Assembly (NCBI GenBank): GCA_964520985.1
Contig: CAZFPB010000001.1
Span: 434,001-498,000 of the forward strand
From: CAYSGL01 sp964520985
GTDB lineage: Bacteria; Pseudomonadota; Alphaproteobacteria; Micavibrionales; Micavibrionaceae
Length of the DNA: 64,000 bases
Direction: 5' to 3'
The notes beneath the pieces are model-generated. The model was given only the letters and a program-made list of their open reading frames with translations, was not told the DNA's origin and made no database searches. Made by a program: the position numbers and the translations under genes. Below, one piece after another: positions 1-9,144 of this stretch. The stretch's first letter is position 1. The number at the start of each line of letters is the position of its first letter.

Positions 1-235
1 CGCCGAGCGTGAGGCGCATTTTTTGTGCGAGGGCATTGCCCGATCCCGTATCGTCGCCATAAGAAAATCCGCCGGGTAGAGCGAGGACTTGCGCGGTTTT
101 TAATTCTTCGGGCGCTTCTGCCAGATCATTGATATGGCGGATGTGCGCATCAAACCCGGCAATAGCAAATGCCTGCGCAGTTTCTTCTTCGCTGTTAATG
201 CCGTAACCGGTGATGACGAGGGCTTTTGCGCTCAT
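1..235 (-). CDS. purQ: PurQ-type glutamine amidotransferase subunit of FGAM synthase (partial, 3' end cut)
   Basis: The gene runs off the left edge; only about 78 N-terminal residues are visible. The start ALVITGYGIN and the motif GGFSYGDD (about residues 59-66) are typical of the PurQ/PurL class I glutaminase domain, which supplies ammonia for formylglycinamidine ribonucleotide synthesis (purine step 4). The catalytic Cys and His lie outside the window. Its ATG shares one base with the purSL stop (TAATG), so the two are translationally coupled. A stand-alone glutaminase fits with purSL lacking this domain. Confidence 0.88.
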   Translation of the reverse strand, partial: MSAKALVITGYGINSEEETAQAFAIAGFDAHIRHINDLAEAPEELKTAQVLALPGGFSYGDDTGSGNALAQKMRLTLG

Positions 236-3117
236 TAGTAATCCTTCAACGTGTTTTTATAGGCATGAACTATATCGTCAAGTGCGATAGCAGTTTTGTT
301 GATCGTCAGGGTCGGCGAATCCGTTACCGTGCCGATCTGTATGGCGTATGATCCCATGGCCTGTTCGAAGGCGGCTTTATCCTGCGGTGCAATGGTTACT
401 AGGATACGGCCCGTGCTTTCAGAAAACAGCATGACATCGCCGCGCAGATCATCCGGCAGCGTGATATTCATGCCCAGCTGGCCGCCGATGCAGGTTTTTG
501 CCAGTGCCACACCGAGGCCGCCATGGGTGATGGCGATCGAGGAGGCGGGCAGCGGCGCTTTGTTCAATTTACGATACAGATCGAGGTTGGTTTTGCCATC
601 GGTCTCCGGCACGTTGCTGCCGAGTTTATTATGCATCGCGTAATATTCGGATGCGCCGAGTTCGTTGCGAGTCGCGCCCAGAATGTAAACCAGATCGCCC
701 GACTGTTTTGCGTCGAGCGAGATGGCGTTCGCGACATCTTGCATGACGCCGATACCCGAAACGAGCAGGGTTGGCGGAATTGAAATTTTCACTGGCTTGT
801 CATTGGCATCATAGCCTTTGAAGTCGTTGAACATCGAATCTTTGCCGGAGATAAACGGTGTGCCATAGAGAACGGCGAGGTCGTAAATCGCTTCGCAGGC
901 GCGCTTCAACTGGCCAAGGCGCTCAGCCTCTTCCGATGAACACCAGCAGAAGTTATCAAGGATGGCGAGGTGATCAACCGGGCAGCCTGCGGCGACGGCA
1001 TTGCGGACGGCGATATCGACCGAGGCAGTCGCCATATGATAGGTGTCGATATCAGAATAAAGCGGGGCTAGACCTTGTGACAAAACGACGCCGCGTGGAT
1101 TGCCGAGAACAGGACGCGAGACGGACGCTTCGGCATAGACCCGGCCTTTGCCTTGCAGCGGACCGAGTACGGCGGAGCCTTGCACGTTGTAATCATACTG
1201 GTAAGCGACGAATTCTTTGGACGCGATGTTCGGGCGGGCAAGCATAGTCAGCAGCGCCTCTTTGTAATCCGGCTCCTGCAGATTTGGTTCGGCATCGCCG
1301 CCACGGGTGAAGGTTGTTTTCAGTGGCGTTTCCGGAATGCCGTCATGGAGGAAGTCCATCGTCATATCCATGACAAGTTCGCCCATCCAGGTTGCCTGCG
1401 CGCGGCCTGTGTCGGTGAACTCACCCACATCCCATGCTTCGACGCCGCGCTTGGCAAACAGCTCGAGCAGTTTTTTCACATTCTGCGGCGGAACGGCCAG
1501 CGTCATACGTTCTTGCGATTCAGAAATCCAGATTTCCCATGGCTGCATGCCGGGATATTTCAGTGGCACTTTATCGAGCGCGACGATAAAGCCGCCGGAG
1601 CCTTCGCCCATCTCACCCACGGAGGAGGATAGACCGCCCGCGCCGTTATCAGTGATGGCGTTGTAGAGACCGAGATCGCGAATATCTTTGATAATCGCAT
1701 CCGACATTTTTTTCTGCGTGATCGGATCGCCGATCTGCACGGCGGTCGCGGGCGAACCTTCGTCCAGCGCAACAGAGGAGAAAGTCGCGCCATGAATCCC
1801 ATCGCGGCCAACCTTGCCACCTGCCATGATGATGCGGTCGCCTTTTTGCGCGCGTTTTTCGTGAGAGGGTTTGCCATTAATCTTGCGCGGAATTAATCCG
1901 ACGGTGCCGGCGAACACCAGCGGCTTGCCCGCATACCGGTCATCGAAATAGACAAAGCCCTGCGGCGTTGGAATGCCCGAGCAGTTACCGCCGTGGTTCA
2001 CGCCATGCACGACGCCTTTGAGGATCGTTTCCGGCTCCAGCATCTTGTTGGTTTTGTCTTTGCCGCGGTAGTAGTCGAATTTTTTGCGCGGATCGGCGAC
2101 GCAAAAGCCATAGCGGTTGAGGATTGGTTTTGCGCCTTGACCGAAGCCGAGACAGTCGCGGTTCACTCCGACGATGCCGGTGATGGCGCCGCCGAAAGGA
2201 TCGAGTGCGGAAGGGGAGTTGTGTGTTTCAACCTTGTCCGTTACCAGCCATTCATTGTCGAAGATGATTGCGCCAGCGTTGTCGCTGAAGACCGATACGC
2301 AGAAATCATCTTTGCCTCGCGCCTTGCGGATATCGTTGGTGGCGCGCTTGATATAGTGCTTGTAGAGGCCGTCTTTCACGTCATCGATCGGCGAAGCGAA
2401 GATCGTATGCTTGCAATGCTCCGACCATGTCTGCGCAATTGTTTCAAGTTCGATGTCTTTGGCTTTGCGGCCTTCTTTTTTGAAATAGTTTTTAACAGCC
2501 TGCATGTAGAGCAGCGACATGCCCAGCGGGCCGCGGCGCGACCCGTCTTCATCCTGAATACCGTCTTTCCCAATCGCAGCGAGATCTGCATCGCTGATGT
2601 CGAGATCAACATCGTCCGCGCGGATGCCTTTGTTATCCAGCTTCACTTTGGGAATAATAAGCGGCAGAGCCTCGCCAGACGATTTGATCGTCGCGCGCTG
2701 AATGAGCGGGTTGTGCAACTGGGCCGCGAACGCTTCCACGTCTTGCGGGCTGACATTGCCATCGATTAGGACGACTTGGGAGGAATAGACCGGCTGATGA
2801 TCGCCGTTGGTGAGCTCGTTCAGCTCAGTTGCCGTATGGCCGATATTGTCTGTCACACCTGGCAGGAAGCCGATCTCGATCGCCCACTGGTAATTGTCAT
2901 TTTGCGGCGGTGTGTTGTCATCACGCACATAGGATTTTTGTGTGACCGGATTGACGAAGCTTTTGGCTAGCGCCGCGACACTGTCTGCGGACAGATCATT
3001 TTCGATTGTGTAGACGTCGACGACGCGAATTTTGACGTCTTCTTTCGGGAATTTGCTGGCGAGCGTTTTGGCGCGGCCATCTTCGGAAATGGTGTGAACT
3101 TCAAGGCGCTGAGACAT
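235..3117 (-). CDS. purL: Phosphoribosylformylglycinamidine synthase, PurS-PurL fusion (PurSL)
   Basis: 960 residues; it makes formylglycinamidine ribonucleotide from FGAR, ATP and ammonia in purine synthesis. The synthase core is clear: SEHCKH at 232-237, VETHNSPS at about 296-303, GAGGLS near 494 and GKDSM near 757. A separate PurL is usually about 740 residues and the single-chain enzyme about 1300. This protein has about 190 extra N-terminal residues that look like a PurS-like plus linker region, and no C-terminal glutaminase, which is encoded next door by purQ. Most alphaproteobacteria carry separate purS, purQ and purL, so this architecture is uncommon for the class. It is the third gene of a minus-strand group of four. 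Confidence 0.93.
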   Translation of the reverse strand: MSQRLEVHTISEDGRAKTLASKFPKEDVKIRVVDVYTIENDLSADSVAALAKSFVNPVTQKSYVRDDNTPPQNDNYQWAIEIGFLPGVTDNIGHTATELNELTNGDHQPVYSSQVVLIDGNVSPQDVEAFAAQLHNPLIQRATIKSSGEALPLIIPKVKLDNKGIRADDVDLDISDADLAAIGKDGIQDEDGSRRGPLGMSLLYMQAVKNYFKKEGRKAKDIELETIAQTWSEHCKHTIFASPIDDVKDGLYKHYIKRATNDIRKARGKDDFCVSVFSDNAGAIIFDNEWLVTDKVETHNSPSALDPFGGAITGIVGVNRDCLGFGQGAKPILNRYGFCVADPRKKFDYYRGKDKTNKMLEPETILKGVVHGVNHGGNCSGIPTPQGFVYFDDRYAGKPLVFAGTVGLIPRKINGKPSHEKRAQKGDRIIMAGGKVGRDGIHGATFSSVALDEGSPATAVQIGDPITQKKMSDAIIKDIRDLGLYNAITDNGAGGLSSSVGEMGEGSGGFIVALDKVPLKYPGMQPWEIWISESQERMTLAVPPQNVKKLLELFAKRGVEAWDVGEFTDTGRAQATWMGELVMDMTMDFLHDGIPETPLKTTFTRGGDAEPNLQEPDYKEALLTMLARPNIASKEFVAYQYDYNVQGSAVLGPLQGKGRVYAEASVSRPVLGNPRGVVLSQGLAPLYSDIDTYHMATASVDIAVRNAVAAGCPVDHLAILDNFCWCSSEEAERLGQLKRACEAIYDLAVLYGTPFISGKDSMFNDFKGYDANDKPVKISIPPTLLVSGIGVMQDVANAISLDAKQSGDLVYILGATRNELGASEYYAMHNKLGSNVPETDGKTNLDLYRKLNKAPLPASSIAITHGGLGVALAKTCIGGQLGMNITLPDDLRGDVMLFSESTGRILVTIAPQDKAAFEQAMGSYAIQIGTVTDSPTLTINKTAIALDDIVHAYKNTLKDY

Positions 3118-3154
3118 GAGGCTTTATAGCCGCGCAGCCCGCAGAATTCAAAGA

Positions 3155-3961
3155 TTATTTCCACTTTTCCAGCGCCGCGTAGAGCATAATTCCAGTAGCG
3201 ATGGAGAGGTTGAGGGAATCGGCGCGGCCGTTCATTGGCAGCTTCACGGTTTGATGGACGGCTGCCTGCATCGGGGCGGTGATTCCGGCCTGCTCGTTGC
3301 CCATGACGAGAATAAGGGGCTGTTTGTAATTGGCTTCGCGGAAATCGACGGTTTTGTCGTTAAGGGCGGTGGCGACGACTGAGCCGGGCCAATCCTTGGC
3401 CAGATTGACGAACGCTTCCAGTGAGGTCTGATACAGCGGGATCGAAAAGATCGAGCCCATGGTGGCGCGGACAGATTCGAGCGAATAGGGATCGCAGCAT
3501 TGGCCGATCAAGATAACGCCATCGGCGCCGACGCCATCCACGGTGCGAATGATGGTGCCGAGATTTCCCGGGTCGCGCACTTCTTCGAGCGCGACGAGGC
3601 ATTTGATTTTATCGGCGTTGATGGCGGGCAGGGCGTGGAACACCTGCTCGAACACTCCGAGGACCATTTGCGGATTGTCTTTGCGGGCGATTTTTTCCAG
3701 CACGGCTTCGGAGACGGCGTAGCATTGGCCGCCATGTTTGAGCGTTTCATCAATCGCGCGCTGCAGTCCGCCGCCCTTAGAGTCTTTATCCGAGAAAATC
3801 AGCTGTTTAGGAATGCGGCCGCAATCGAGCCCTTCGAGCACCGAGCGTAAGCCTTCTGCCAGAAACAGCCCAGTCTCTTTACGCGTTTTGCGCATGTGCA
3901 AGGCTTTTATCGCTTTGATCTTGGGATTGTTCGGAGAGGTTAAATGCTCAATGACGTTCAT
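3155..3961 (-). CDS. TrmH/SpoU-family RNA 2'-O-ribose methyltransferase
   Basis: 268 residues. The N-terminal part (about 1-100) resembles the SpoU substrate-binding domain. The C-terminal SPOUT knot carries the three family motifs: a motif 1 region with RDPGNLGTIIRT near 127-138, motif 2 VMGNEQAG near 217, and motif 3 SLNLSIATG near 249. Members methylate ribose 2'-OH groups in rRNA or tRNA using SAM; the exact target cannot be read from sequence (RlmB or TsnR types are possible). Its start codon directly abuts the stop of the upstream methyltransferase, and purSL follows 37 bases downstream. Confidence 0.88.
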   Translation of the reverse strand: MNVIEHLTSPNNPKIKAIKALHMRKTRKETGLFLAEGLRSVLEGLDCGRIPKQLIFSDKDSKGGGLQRAIDETLKHGGQCYAVSEAVLEKIARKDNPQMVLGVFEQVFHALPAINADKIKCLVALEEVRDPGNLGTIIRTVDGVGADGVILIGQCCDPYSLESVRATMGSIFSIPLYQTSLEAFVNLAKDWPGSVVATALNDKTVDFREANYKQPLILVMGNEQAGITAPMQAAVHQTVKLPMNGRADSLNLSIATGIMLYAALEKWK

Positions 3962-4855
3962 CTAAGCGCTCCAGCGGCAGAACATCGAGGTGGGCAGAGG
4001 GCGGGTTGTGCTTTTATCCATCAGCAGCAGTTCACCATAATCGACCGTGCCTTTACGGCCATCCAATGCATCGTGCATCATATGGGTGAGCGCGAGAGCC
4101 GAGAGACGCAAAGCGTAGGCGGTCAGGATCATGAATTTGGCATCGGGCGCCAGCAACGCTGCGCAGTTTTTCAGCAGGGGGGCTGTATCGGTCTCGAATT
4201 TCCAGATTTCGCCCTTGGGGCCACGGCCGTAACGAGGGGGATCCAAAAGGATGCCGTCATACTGATTGCCGCGGCGGACTTCGCGGGCGACGAACTCGGC
4301 GGCATCATCGCATATCCAGCGGATCGAGTCGCCGGGCAGCTTTGAGCTCTCCTGATTTTCCTTGGCCCACTGGATGGCTTTTTTAGAGGCATCAACATGC
4401 GTGACTTGCGCGCCATTCTTTGCTGCAATCAAACTTGCTGCGCCTGTATAAGCAAATAAATTCAATATCCTCAGTGGTTTTGTTGAAGTTTTACATGAAT
4501 TACCGATCCACTGCCAATGCGGACGTTGTTCCGGAAAAATACCCATGTGGCGGTAGGACATCAGCTGGCAGTTCATTTTGACGCCTTCGACGTCGGCCAG
4601 CCATTTATCGGCGACATTTTTATTATGCTGCCAGCTGCCGCGATCGTCATCGTCGCGGTCCGAGGCGTTGGTAAAAGCGGCATCCGCCTTGTCCCAGTCT
4701 TTCTCCGGCAGAAGCGGTTGCCACAGGGCCTGAGGCTCCGGGCGGCTGACGGTAATCGGACCAAATCGCTCCAGTTTTCGGCCGTTGCCACTGTCCAGCA
4801 AGGCATAATCATGCCAGCCATTTTCGATCATGATATTGGGGGAAAACTTTTCCAT
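3962..4855 (-). CDS. Class I SAM-dependent methyltransferase, RlmI/RlmK-like
   Basis: 297 residues. It has a Rossmann SAM-binding motif (LNLFAYTGAASL, near 129-140) and a catalytic-type loop LLDPPRYGRGP near 202. Together these place it with the Methyltrans_SAM group, related to the rRNA m5C/m7G methyltransferases RlmI and RlmK. The N-terminal 90 residues lack a recognisable PUA domain, so the substrate is uncertain. It is first in the minus-strand group, divergent from nuoG, with about 76 bases between the starts. Confidence 0.8.
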   Translation of the reverse strand: MEKFSPNIMIENGWHDYALLDSGNGRKLERFGPITVSRPEPQALWQPLLPEKDWDKADAAFTNASDRDDDDRGSWQHNKNVADKWLADVEGVKMNCQLMSYRHMGIFPEQRPHWQWIGNSCKTSTKPLRILNLFAYTGAASLIAAKNGAQVTHVDASKKAIQWAKENQESSKLPGDSIRWICDDAAEFVAREVRRGNQYDGILLDPPRYGRGPKGEIWKFETDTAPLLKNCAALLAPDAKFMILTAYALRLSALALTHMMHDALDGRKGTVDYGELLLMDKSTTRPLPTSMFCRWSA

Positions 4856-4873
4856 TCAGTGCCTAGAAACCCT

Positions 4874-4901
4874 TTGATTGGCCATATAAAAAGGGTATAC
4901 A
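4874..4901 (+). promoter_or_regulatory. Candidate sigma70-type promoter of the nuoG cluster
   Basis: A -35-like TTGATT (4874-4879) and a -10-like TATACA (4896-4901) are 16 bases apart, about 30 bases upstream of the nuoG ATG, in the divergent region between the methyltransferase gene and nuoG. This is judged by eye against the E. coli-like consensus. Confidence 0.5.
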
Positions 4902-4931
4902 GGGCCACAAAATGTTTTCAAAGTGAAATCC

Positions 4932-6959
4932 ATGCCAAAGCTCACCATTGACGATCAGGAAGTAGAAGTCGCGCCGGGGACATCGATCCTTCAGGCCGCA
5001 GAACAGCTGGGGGTCGAAGTCCCGCGTTTTTGCTATCATGACCGTTTGAGCGTGCCCGCCAACTGCCGTATGTGTCTGGTCGAGCTGGAAGGGGCGCCGA
5101 AGCCTGTGGCCTCCTGCGCGATGGCGTGCGGCGACAATATGATTGTCCGCACCAAGTCGGAAAAAGTGAAAAAAGCCCGCCGCGGCGTCATGGAAATGAT
5201 GCTGATCAACCACCCGCTGGATTGCCCGATCTGCGATCAGGGTGGTGAGTGCGACCTGCAGGATCAGGCGATGGCGTACGGGTTTGACCGTTCGCGCTAT
5301 GATGAAAACAAGCGCGCCGTGCCAGATAAAAACCTCGGCCCCCTGATCAAAACAGCGATGAATCGCTGCATCAACTGTACGCGCTGCATCCGTTTTAGCG
5401 ATGAGATCGCCGGCGTGTCGGAGCTGGGCCAGTTGAACCGCAGTGAAAATGCGGAAGTTGGCACGTTCATTCAAAAGGCCGTTTCGACCGAATTGTCGGG
5501 CAACCTGATTGATGTCTGCCCGGTTGGCGCGTTGCTGAACAAGCCGTATTCCTTCCGCGCCCGCCCATGGGAATTGCGCAAGACAGAATCCATCGATGTG
5601 CATGACGCGCTGGGCGTGAATATCCGCATTGATTCCAAGGGACGCGAAGTCATGCGGATCCTGCCGCGCCTCAATGAAGAGGTGAACGAAGAATGGATCG
5701 ACGATAAAACCCGCTTTGCCTGCGATGGTCTCTCGAAAAACCGTCTGGATCGCCCGTATGTGCGCGATGCCCAGTCCGGCAAACTGCGCGAAGCCAGCTG
5801 GAATGAAGCGCTGGATCTGGTCGCCAGCAAACTGAAAACCACGGCGCCGGAAAAAATGGCCGCGTTCGCGGGCGATCTGTGCGCCGTTGAAGAAATGGTC
5901 GCACTCAAAGATTTGATGAATGCCGTTGGCGTATCGAACCTTGAGTGTCGCGTCGATGGCGGGAGCTTCGATATATCAGAGCGCTCGCACTACCTGTTCA
6001 ATTCTACCATCGCCGGGATCGATCAGGCTGATGCGATCTTGCTGGTTGGCGTTAATCCGCGCCGCGAAGCGGCTATCCTCAATGCCCGTATCCGCCGTAA
6101 CTGGCTGGACCGCCGCGTCAAAATTGGCGTAGTTGGGGAAGCCAACGATCTGACCTATCCGTATAAACATTTCGGCACCAGTCCGCAGGATATGGCGGCC
6201 GCCGCGAAAGACTTATTCGCGAACGCGCAAAATCCGATGATCATTATCGGCGCCGGTGCGTTTACGCGCGCGGATGGTACCGCCGTTCACGCGTTGGCCG
6301 CACAGGTTGCGCAGGATGCAGGCTGTATCAGCGAAGATTGGAATGGATTCAACGTTCTGCACACCGCCGCTAGCCGTGTGGGCGCATTGGAAATCGGCTT
6401 TACGCCGAAAGCCTCGTTCGATCTGAACGCACTCAATCTTGTGTATCTGCTCAATGTCGATGTACCGTTTGTGACCAGCCTGCCAAAAGACACGTTTGTG
6501 ATCTATCAGGGTCACCATGGTGATCTGGGGGCGCACCGCGCCGATGTGGTTCTACCGGGCGCCGCCTATACAGAGAAGCACGGTCTTTATATGAACACCG
6601 AGGGCCGCGTGCAGATGGCGAAAAAAGCCGTCGACACACCGGGCGAAGCCCGTGAAGACTGGAAAGTTATCCGCGCCTTGTCCGAGCGCTGCAACAAGAC
6701 GCTGCGTTATGATGATCTCTTCCAGCTGCGTGAACGTATCGAGCGTGAATGGCCGCAATTCGGTCTGATCGATGATATTTCGTTGAGCGGCTGGAGCGCC
6801 GTCGCCGCGCAGGGCGCTGTATCGGGAGATATTTTCACACCGGTCGTCACGGATTTTTATGCCACCAACGTCATTGCGCGCCATTCGCCGACCATGCAGA
6901 AATGTTCGGCCTTGTTTGTGCAGGGCATTACTCAACCTGTTTTAGAGGCCGCTGAATGA
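4932..6959 (+). CDS. nuoG: NADH-quinone oxidoreductase subunit G
   Basis: 675 residues from the ATG at 4932; an in-frame GTG at 4923 would add three residues, but MPKLTIDD is the usual family start. Ligands for three clusters of the complex I electron path are visible. A [2Fe-2S] site uses Cys34, 45, 48 and 62. The N5 [4Fe-4S] site uses His94, Cys98, 101 and 107. The next [4Fe-4S] site uses Cys146, 149, 152 and 196. The rest is a molybdopterin-oxidoreductase-like domain without cofactor, of the short alphaproteobacterial/mitochondrial length. It acts in the peripheral arm on the cytoplasmic side. nuoA-nuoF do not precede it, so the complex is encoded in at least two loci. It overlaps the next gene by ATGA. 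Confidence 0.97.
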   Translation: MPKLTIDDQEVEVAPGTSILQAAEQLGVEVPRFCYHDRLSVPANCRMCLVELEGAPKPVASCAMACGDNMIVRTKSEKVKKARRGVMEMMLINHPLDCPICDQGGECDLQDQAMAYGFDRSRYDENKRAVPDKNLGPLIKTAMNRCINCTRCIRFSDEIAGVSELGQLNRSENAEVGTFIQKAVSTELSGNLIDVCPVGALLNKPYSFRARPWELRKTESIDVHDALGVNIRIDSKGREVMRILPRLNEEVNEEWIDDKTRFACDGLSKNRLDRPYVRDAQSGKLREASWNEALDLVASKLKTTAPEKMAAFAGDLCAVEEMVALKDLMNAVGVSNLECRVDGGSFDISERSHYLFNSTIAGIDQADAILLVGVNPRREAAILNARIRRNWLDRRVKIGVVGEANDLTYPYKHFGTSPQDMAAAAKDLFANAQNPMIIIGAGAFTRADGTAVHALAAQVAQDAGCISEDWNGFNVLHTAASRVGALEIGFTPKASFDLNALNLVYLLNVDVPFVTSLPKDTFVIYQGHHGDLGAHRADVVLPGAAYTEKHGLYMNTEGRVQMAKKAVDTPGEAREDWKVIRALSERCNKTLRYDDLFQLRERIEREWPQFGLIDDISLSGWSAVAAQGAVSGDIFTPVVTDFYATNVIARHSPTMQKCSALFVQGITQPVLEAAE

Positions 6960-7357
6960 AAACGACATTAGAAATGGTTCAGGAATTTCACGAGACTTAC
7001 GGCCTGCCGGTCCATGCTGAGCCGGATCTGTCCTGCGAACAAACCAAGCAGCTGCGCATTAACCTGTTACAAGAAGAACTGAATGAGTTGAAAGATGCGC
7101 TGCAGGATAACGATCCGCTTGAAACGCTCGATGCGCTGATTGATTTGCAATATGTACTGGATGGCGCATTTTTGTCGTTCGGTCTGCAAGCCATCAAACA
7201 AATTGCCTTCGATGAAGTACATCGCTCCAACATGTCCAAACTGGGCGAAGACGGCAAACCGATCCGTCGCCCTGAAGATGGCAAGGTCATGAAGGGACCG
7301 AATTATTTCAAACCCGATCTCGCGCAATTCCTGAAAGATTATAAGAAAGCCGCGTAA
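6956..7357 (+). CDS. MazG-like all-alpha NTP pyrophosphohydrolase
   Basis: 133 residues. The metal-binding pattern of the MazG/PRA-PH/dUTPase-2 fold is visible: EE at 40-41, Glu44, then Asp63 and Asp69 in the second helix. A charged loop with EVHRSN (87-92) and KGPNYFKPD follows, as in phage-type and stand-alone small family members. Such enzymes hydrolyse (d)NTPs or related nucleotides to monophosphate and pyrophosphate; the substrate here is unknown. Its ATG overlaps the nuoG stop (ATGA) and its stop overlaps the nuoH start (TAATG), so it is locked into the complex I operon although it is not a known complex I subunit. Confidence 0.78.
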   Translation: MKTTLEMVQEFHETYGLPVHAEPDLSCEQTKQLRINLLQEELNELKDALQDNDPLETLDALIDLQYVLDGAFLSFGLQAIKQIAFDEVHRSNMSKLGEDGKPIRRPEDGKVMKGPNYFKPDLAQFLKDYKKAA

Positions 7358-8364
7358 TGCTCGAACTCTGGACCATCTATGGCGAACCGTTGATGTGGAT
7401 GCTGATCCACATTCTGGCACTGACAGGCGTGATCGTCGGCGCTGTTGCTTATTATACCTATGCGGAACGCAAGGTGCTGGGCGCGATGCAGCGCCGCCAG
7501 GGGCCGATGACCGTTGGTCCGTTCGGTCTGCTGCAGCCGATCGCCGACGGGATCAAGCTGCTCTCCAAAGAAACCATCATTCCCTCACAGGCAAACAAGC
7601 CCGTCTTTATTCTGGCACCGATCCTGCTCTTTACGCTGGCGCTGGTCGCGTGGGCGGTCATTCCGGTGAGCGCGCAACTCGTGCTCGCTGATATTAATGT
7701 CGGTATTCTCTATCTCTTCGCTATTTCATCGATGGGCGTCTACGGCATCATCATGGCCGGCTGGGCCTCGAACTCAAAATACGCGTTCCTGGGCGCGATG
7801 CGGTCTGCCTCTCAGATGGTATCGTATGAAGTCTCTATGGGTCTTGTCATCGTCACCATCCTGCTGTGCGTTGGCTCCCTGAACTTAAGCGAAATTATCA
7901 CGGCGCCGCGCCCGGTTTGGGTGCAGATCATGCTGCTGCCGATGTTCGTGGTGTTCCTTGTTTCCATTCTGGCGGAAACCAACCGTGCGCCGTTCGACTT
8001 GCCGGAAGGCGAGTCCGAAATCACCGGCGGTTTCATGGTCGAATATTCCTCCATGTCCTACGCGCTGTTCTTCCTTGGTGAATACGCCAACATGATTTTG
8101 ATGAGCGCGATGACCACCGTTCTGTTCCTTGGTGGCTGGCTGCCACCATTCGGGATGGAGTTCCTTGGATTCGTGCCGGGCGTGATCTGGTTTATCCTCA
8201 AGACCCTGCTGATCATGTTCTTCTTCATCTGGGCGCGCGCGACCTTCCCGCGCTACCGCTATGACCAGCTGATGCGTCTGGGCTGGAAAATCTTCCTGCC
8301 TTTCACGCTGATCTGGGTCGTACTGATGGCTGGTTTGCTTTTGACGTTTGATGCGTTACCGTAG
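7357..8364 (+). CDS. nuoH: NADH-quinone oxidoreductase subunit H
   Basis: 335 residues, about eight membrane helices. It has the family signatures ERKVLGAMQRRQGP (about 33-46), ADGIKLL, and the acidic quinone-chamber loop ETNRAPFDLPEGESE near 207-221. It forms the membrane part of the quinone-binding site and links the peripheral and membrane arms of complex I. The length is normal. Start is coupled to the upstream MazG-like gene by TAATG. Confidence 0.97.
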   Translation: MLELWTIYGEPLMWMLIHILALTGVIVGAVAYYTYAERKVLGAMQRRQGPMTVGPFGLLQPIADGIKLLSKETIIPSQANKPVFILAPILLFTLALVAWAVIPVSAQLVLADINVGILYLFAISSMGVYGIIMAGWASNSKYAFLGAMRSASQMVSYEVSMGLVIVTILLCVGSLNLSEIITAPRPVWVQIMLLPMFVVFLVSILAETNRAPFDLPEGESEITGGFMVEYSSMSYALFFLGEYANMILMSAMTTVLFLGGWLPPFGMEFLGFVPGVIWFILKTLLIMFFFIWARATFPRYRYDQLMRLGWKIFLPFTLIWVVLMAGLLLTFDALP

Positions 8365-8371
8365 GGTTGCT

Positions 8372-8854
8372 ATGAAAAACTGGATTAACTCATTTTTGCT
8401 GGTGGAAATCGTCAAGGGCATGGCCCTGACGCTGAAATATATGTTCTTCATGCCGCGCGTGACGATCAACTATCCGTATGAGAAAAACCCGCTCTCGACG
8501 CGTTTTCGCGGGGAGCATGCCTTGCGCCGCTACCCGAACGGGGAGGAGCGCTGCATTGCCTGTAAGCTGTGCGAAGCTATTTGCCCGGCGCAGGCCATCA
8601 CGATTGAAGCCGAACCGCGGATCGATGGATCCCGTCGCACGACCCGCTATGACATTGACATGACCAAGTGCATTTATTGCGGCTTATGCCAGGAAGCCTG
8701 CCCGGTTGATGCCATCGTCGAAGGTCCGAATTTTGAATTTGCCACGGAAACCCGCGAAGAGCTTTTCTATAACAAGGACAAGCTGCTCGACAACGGGGAC
8801 CGCTGGGAGGCGCAACTTGCGTCCAACCTCGCGGCCGACGCGCCGTACAGATAA
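8372..8854 (+). CDS. nuoI: NADH-quinone oxidoreductase subunit I
   Basis: 160 residues from the ATG at 8372, with an AGGG ribosome-binding site just upstream; in-frame TTG/ATG codons at 8348 and 8351 overlap nuoH and are less likely. Two ferredoxin-type [4Fe-4S] motifs use Cys61, 64, 67, 71 and Cys100, 103, 106, 110 (N6a and N6b), which carry electrons from NuoG towards the quinone site. It is followed immediately by an intrinsic terminator that ends this part of the nuo cluster. Confidence 0.97.
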   Translation: MKNWINSFLLVEIVKGMALTLKYMFFMPRVTINYPYEKNPLSTRFRGEHALRRYPNGEERCIACKLCEAICPAQAITIEAEPRIDGSRRTTRYDIDMTKCIYCGLCQEACPVDAIVEGPNFEFATETREELFYNKDKLLDNGDRWEAQLASNLAADAPYR

Positions 8855-8855
8855 G

Positions 8856-8884
8856 AAAAAGCCGGGACAAGCCCGGCTTTTTTT
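8856..8884 (+). terminator. Rho-independent terminator after nuoI
   Basis: AAAAAGCCGGG pairs with CCCGGCTTTTT across a five-base loop and is followed by more T. It begins two bases after the nuoI stop and separates nuoG-nuoI from nuoJ-nuoN. Read on the minus strand, the A run also gives a T tract, so it may serve the DUF378 gene too. Confidence 0.85.
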
Positions 8885-8900
8885 ATAATTCGATAATGAT

Positions 8901-9095
8901 CTAAGCGCGCGATCTGATCAGGTCGACCAGTTTGATGATCGCGGCGACACCGACGATGATGTAGACGACGCGGGTGAGGGTAGTGCCAGCGCCAAAAAGC
9001 ATGGCGACCAGATCCATATCTGCCGCGCCTACCAGAAGCCAGTTCAGGCCGCCGATGATGAGCAGGATGGTGCAGATTAAGCCGAGATGTTGCAT
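8901..9095 (-). CDS. DUF378 family small membrane protein
   Basis: 64 residues from the ATG at 9095, with AGGAG about seven bases upstream. It is almost entirely two hydrophobic helices (about 4-25 and 38-58) with the family pattern GGLNWLLVG near residues 15-23, as in the YuzA/DUF378 group. No function is established. It lies antisense between nuoI and nuoJ, an unusual place that splits the complex I genes. Confidence 0.85.
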   Translation of the reverse strand: MQHLGLICTILLIIGGLNWLLVGAADMDLVAMLFGAGTTLTRVVYIIVGVAAIIKLVDLIRSRA

Positions 9096-9144
9096 ATATA
9101 AGTCTCCTGTAAAGAATGAAATCATTTTTGAATAAACACATTTT

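Noticed and set aside
1993..2769. 258-codon plus-strand frame inside purSL
   Set aside because: Opposite strand of a conserved enzyme, no ribosome-binding site or family motif.
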